From contig CP136067.1 in NCBI GenBank assembly GCA_032622095.1, positions 77,028,705 through 77,092,704 of the forward strand: a DNA stretch of 64,000 bases, written 5' to 3'. Every line of letters starts with the position of its first letter. Positions within the stretch are counted from its first letter, which is position 1. Source of the DNA: Siphonodentalium dalli. Taxonomy: Eukaryota > Mollusca > Scaphopoda > Gadilida > Siphonodentaliidae. The translations under genes and the position numbers were made by a program. The notes under the pieces were generated by a model, which worked only from the letters and a program-made list of their open reading frames with translations, searched no databases and was not told where the DNA came from. Of the stretch, positions 62,019 to 64,000 are shown one piece after another.

Positions 62019-62387
62019 ATGAATGACAACAGATCATTATTACAAATAGTGTACTACGTCACTATAATTTGTGCTTTTTCTATTCGTTGTCGTCTTTCCC
62101 TATCCGTTGTTACGAATACGGTTTTGGATTTTAAAACAAAACTCACAAATACACCATATGGTAATACGTTCGCGGTCGTTTCGCAGCTCCACAATGTGGG
62201 AGATGACTATGAAATTATGTCCTTAAATTGTGATCGCCATGCATGTGACCTTAATGTTTTTAATCTATTTAGTGTAATCAGATCAGTCACCGTGAAACAC
62301 GAGAGTCTTGCGAAACACAAAGCGCTAAGCTATGACCTGATAACAGCATACTTAAGTACAAAATTATCACGACACGAAGACCTGTAA
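62019..62387 (+). CDS. Open frame with signal-like N-terminus (weak)
   Basis: From the internal ATG at 62019 the frame begins MNDNRSLLQIVYYVTIICAF, a plausible signal peptide or membrane segment. It is followed by about 100 residues with two close cysteines (NCDRHACDLNVFNLF) and ends in TAA-free sequence up to a TAA stop just after 62384. An in-frame ATG at 61974 would add a 15-residue extension. No family recognised and no clear splice or promoter context. In this AT-rich DNA it may be chance. Confidence 0.2.
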   Translation: MNDNRSLLQIVYYVTIICAFSIRCRLSLSVVTNTVLDFKTKLTNTPYGNTFAVVSQLHNVGDDYEIMSLNCDRHACDLNVFNLFSVIRSVTVKHESLAKHKALSYDLITAYLSTKLSRHEDL

Positions 62388-62575
62388 TCCCCTTACTGTG
62401 AATGACAAGACGATTGTGTCACAAACGGACTCGTAGTCGTCATTTCCGTGGAAAAAAAATTTGGACCGTCCGAAAAAATTACGCCCACAAATAGCTTAAT
62501 AATTATCTATCGTCGATCATAATACGAAAGGACAACTCAGAATCAGTCTCTTCGATACACGTGTATGAATGAGTT

Positions 62576-62930
62576 AAAGCCACATGGCGGTTTGCGCTCC
62601 AAAATACACATAATATTATTCTACCTTTCTACGAGCATTATGTAACCCAAAAAGACGTATTGAAGTAATGGAAAATATAACTGTGAATTCGGTGTTTGGA
62701 TCCCAAAAACAAAACAGCCATTTGCTCGACATGGAACAGAAAAGAGCGTTTCGTGGTAGTCTATTCCTGATATGGTAGCAATAAAGAGCGTTTGTCTGAC
62801 TACTGGTGAAAAGTTGAAAACGGCTGAAAAAGTTCCTTTGGCAAGTGTTTTTTCATAGCATTGAAGCCGGTATATCAATAATGTTTATTTATCGACTTAT
62901 CGTATCCGCCGCTCCAAATTACGTAGAAAA
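62576..62930 (-). mobile_element. 0.4-kb repeat, inverted copy
   Basis: Reverse-complement relative of 48404-48805, about 85-90% alike by eye, but lacking roughly 45-60 bp near its left end (48710-48770 in the other copy). It stops about 15 bp before the LINE fragment at 62946. Confidence 0.75.
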
Positions 62931-62945
62931 CAAATTTGGAGTTGT

Positions 62946-64000
62946 CAATATAATGGGTGCAGTGTAGTCGATTATATTATAGTGTCAGAGAAATATCTAT
63001 CGGACGTGTCCTATTTCTGTGTCAAAAATCCAAATGAATTTTCAGATCACAGCCAGCTTGCTGTTCACTTAGAATATTTTCAAGAGAGTAGTAATTGTGA
63101 TAACATGTTTATATATGAATATACTGTACCGAAATATTCATTGAAATGGACTAAAGATAGTGCAAACAAGGCAATAATAACTGTTAACAGCAAATGTTTC
63201 CAAGACGAATTATCGAGGTTAAGAGTATCGCGTTATGAAGAAACCGCAAATGACACAGAAAAAGCTGTAACTGACTTTACGGAACTTCTTAAAAGATTGA
63301 ATAAGTCGGCATCCAAAACTGTAAAGAATGGTAAAATTAAGCAATATAAAAAACGTAGGTGGTTTAATGATAAGTGTAAAACACTAAAATGCATAATGCA
63401 AAAAGCTGTGCGCGAAATGAGAGAGCAGCCGCTGAACAAAAGTTTAATTGAAAAATTTTGCGCAGCCAAAAAAGCATATAAAAGGGAAACTAAATATAGA
63501 ACTAAATTATTCCGACACAAATTTGCAATAGAACTTGAAAACATGGAAACGTCAGATCCGAGTGAATACTGGAAGTTTATTAAAAAAATGAGAGATGATA
63601 GTAGGAAAGATAACGACGATCTTGATCCAGACATTAGTGTTAAATTCTTTAATGATTAATATTGCAATAGCGCTAATCGGGATAAAGATACTTGTATATG
63701 TAAAACAGACAAACCTAAGATGATTTGCGATCTCAATAATGATGAAATTTCGACCCTGGAAGTAATAGGCGTTCTGAAGAGTTTGAAAAATAATAAATCT
63801 CCAGGCAGTGACGGGCTGCGGAATGAACTATTGAAAGCCGTCGGACCGATTATGGCACAAGATTTAACAAAGTTGTTTAATTTGGTTCTGAACTCTTCAC
63901 ATTATCCTACATGTTGGAGCGAGTCCACACTGACACCTATCTATAAAAAAGGTGATCGTCACGATCCAAACAATTATAGAGCTATAGCTTTGAGCAGTTC
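62946..64000 (+). pseudogene. LINE fragment: endonuclease end, linker and RT start (runs off window)
   Basis: 5'-truncated LINE ORF. It opens in the endonuclease C-terminus: CSVVDYIIVS (about 62958-62987), then the catalytic SDHSQL near 63040. A Lys-rich linker contains KKRRWFNDKCKTLKCIMQKA and EYWKFIKKM. A TAA at 63657-63659 interrupts the frame, which then resumes with LKNNKSPGSDGLRNELLK and PIYKKGDRHDPNNYRAIAL, the first RT motifs, up to the window edge. Only this single stop is seen within the window, so it is younger than the 4.7-kb relative. Motif style suggests the same family as 4715-6284. Confidence 0.88.

Overview
The window is eukaryotic, AT-rich, repeat-dominated DNA, most likely from an aquatic invertebrate and quite possibly a mollusc. 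There are no operons, rRNA genes or tRNA genes that I can recognise. Nearly every coding trace is a broken piece of a retrotransposon: endonuclease and reverse-transcriptase modules, C-terminal Cys domains, gag/ORF1-like peptides. The mollusc guess rests on recalled resemblance of short repeats (for example the 'cctagcggctaaaacgacg' sequence near 31.2 and 43.5 kb) and is inference only.

Layout. 0-9 kb: sparse repeats, including a diverged inverted-repeat pair, a degenerate repeat containing 'catggccgcc', and a decayed LINE (4.7-6.3 kb). 9-18 kb: an AT microsatellite, a 44-bp minisatellite, a retroelement ORF1-like region (12.2-13.0 kb), and a 20-copy 22/28-bp minisatellite lying between 72-bp inverted repeats (15.2-16.95 kb). 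18.3-18.55 kb: a foldback sequence just before the main array.

18.7-46.1 kb: the dominant structure. A 21-bp satellite occurs in four blocks (about 3.3, 0.7, 0.4 and 3.4 kb). The blocks belong to two direct copies of a larger unit: satellite, a ~500-bp spacer carrying a long hairpin, satellite, then ~6.4 kb of shared flank. Copy A (to 35,385) differs from copy B (35,386-46,090) by two clean insertions. One is a 4.1-kb LINE with a 7-bp target duplication and a pentanucleotide tail. The other is a head-to-tail trimer of a short non-autonomous Helitron inserted exactly between A and T. Copy B keeps both empty sites. The copies are otherwise nearly identical, so this is either a recent tandem duplication or two haplotypes joined by the assembler.

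46-64 kb: MITE-like elements, a second decayed LINE of the same family interrupted by a 0.4-kb repeat that recurs inverted at 62.6 kb, a CR1/L2-like LINE 3' end with an ATT tail, a 2.9-kb terminal-inverted-repeat element containing a LINE fragment flanked by 73-bp direct repeats, a decayed acidic-tailed ORF (59.9-60.5 kb), and a LINE that runs off the right edge (62.94-64.0 kb).

No intact host gene is demonstrated. Two short ORFs with signal-peptide-like starts (52.95 and 62.0 kb) are listed as weak exon candidates. The very long open frames across the satellite are artefacts of a 21-bp period without stop codons in four of six frames. I found no clearly new biological system. The most informative structures are the Helitron trimer with its empty site, the satellite/hairpin-spacer unit, and the 73-bp duplication flanking a LINE insert.
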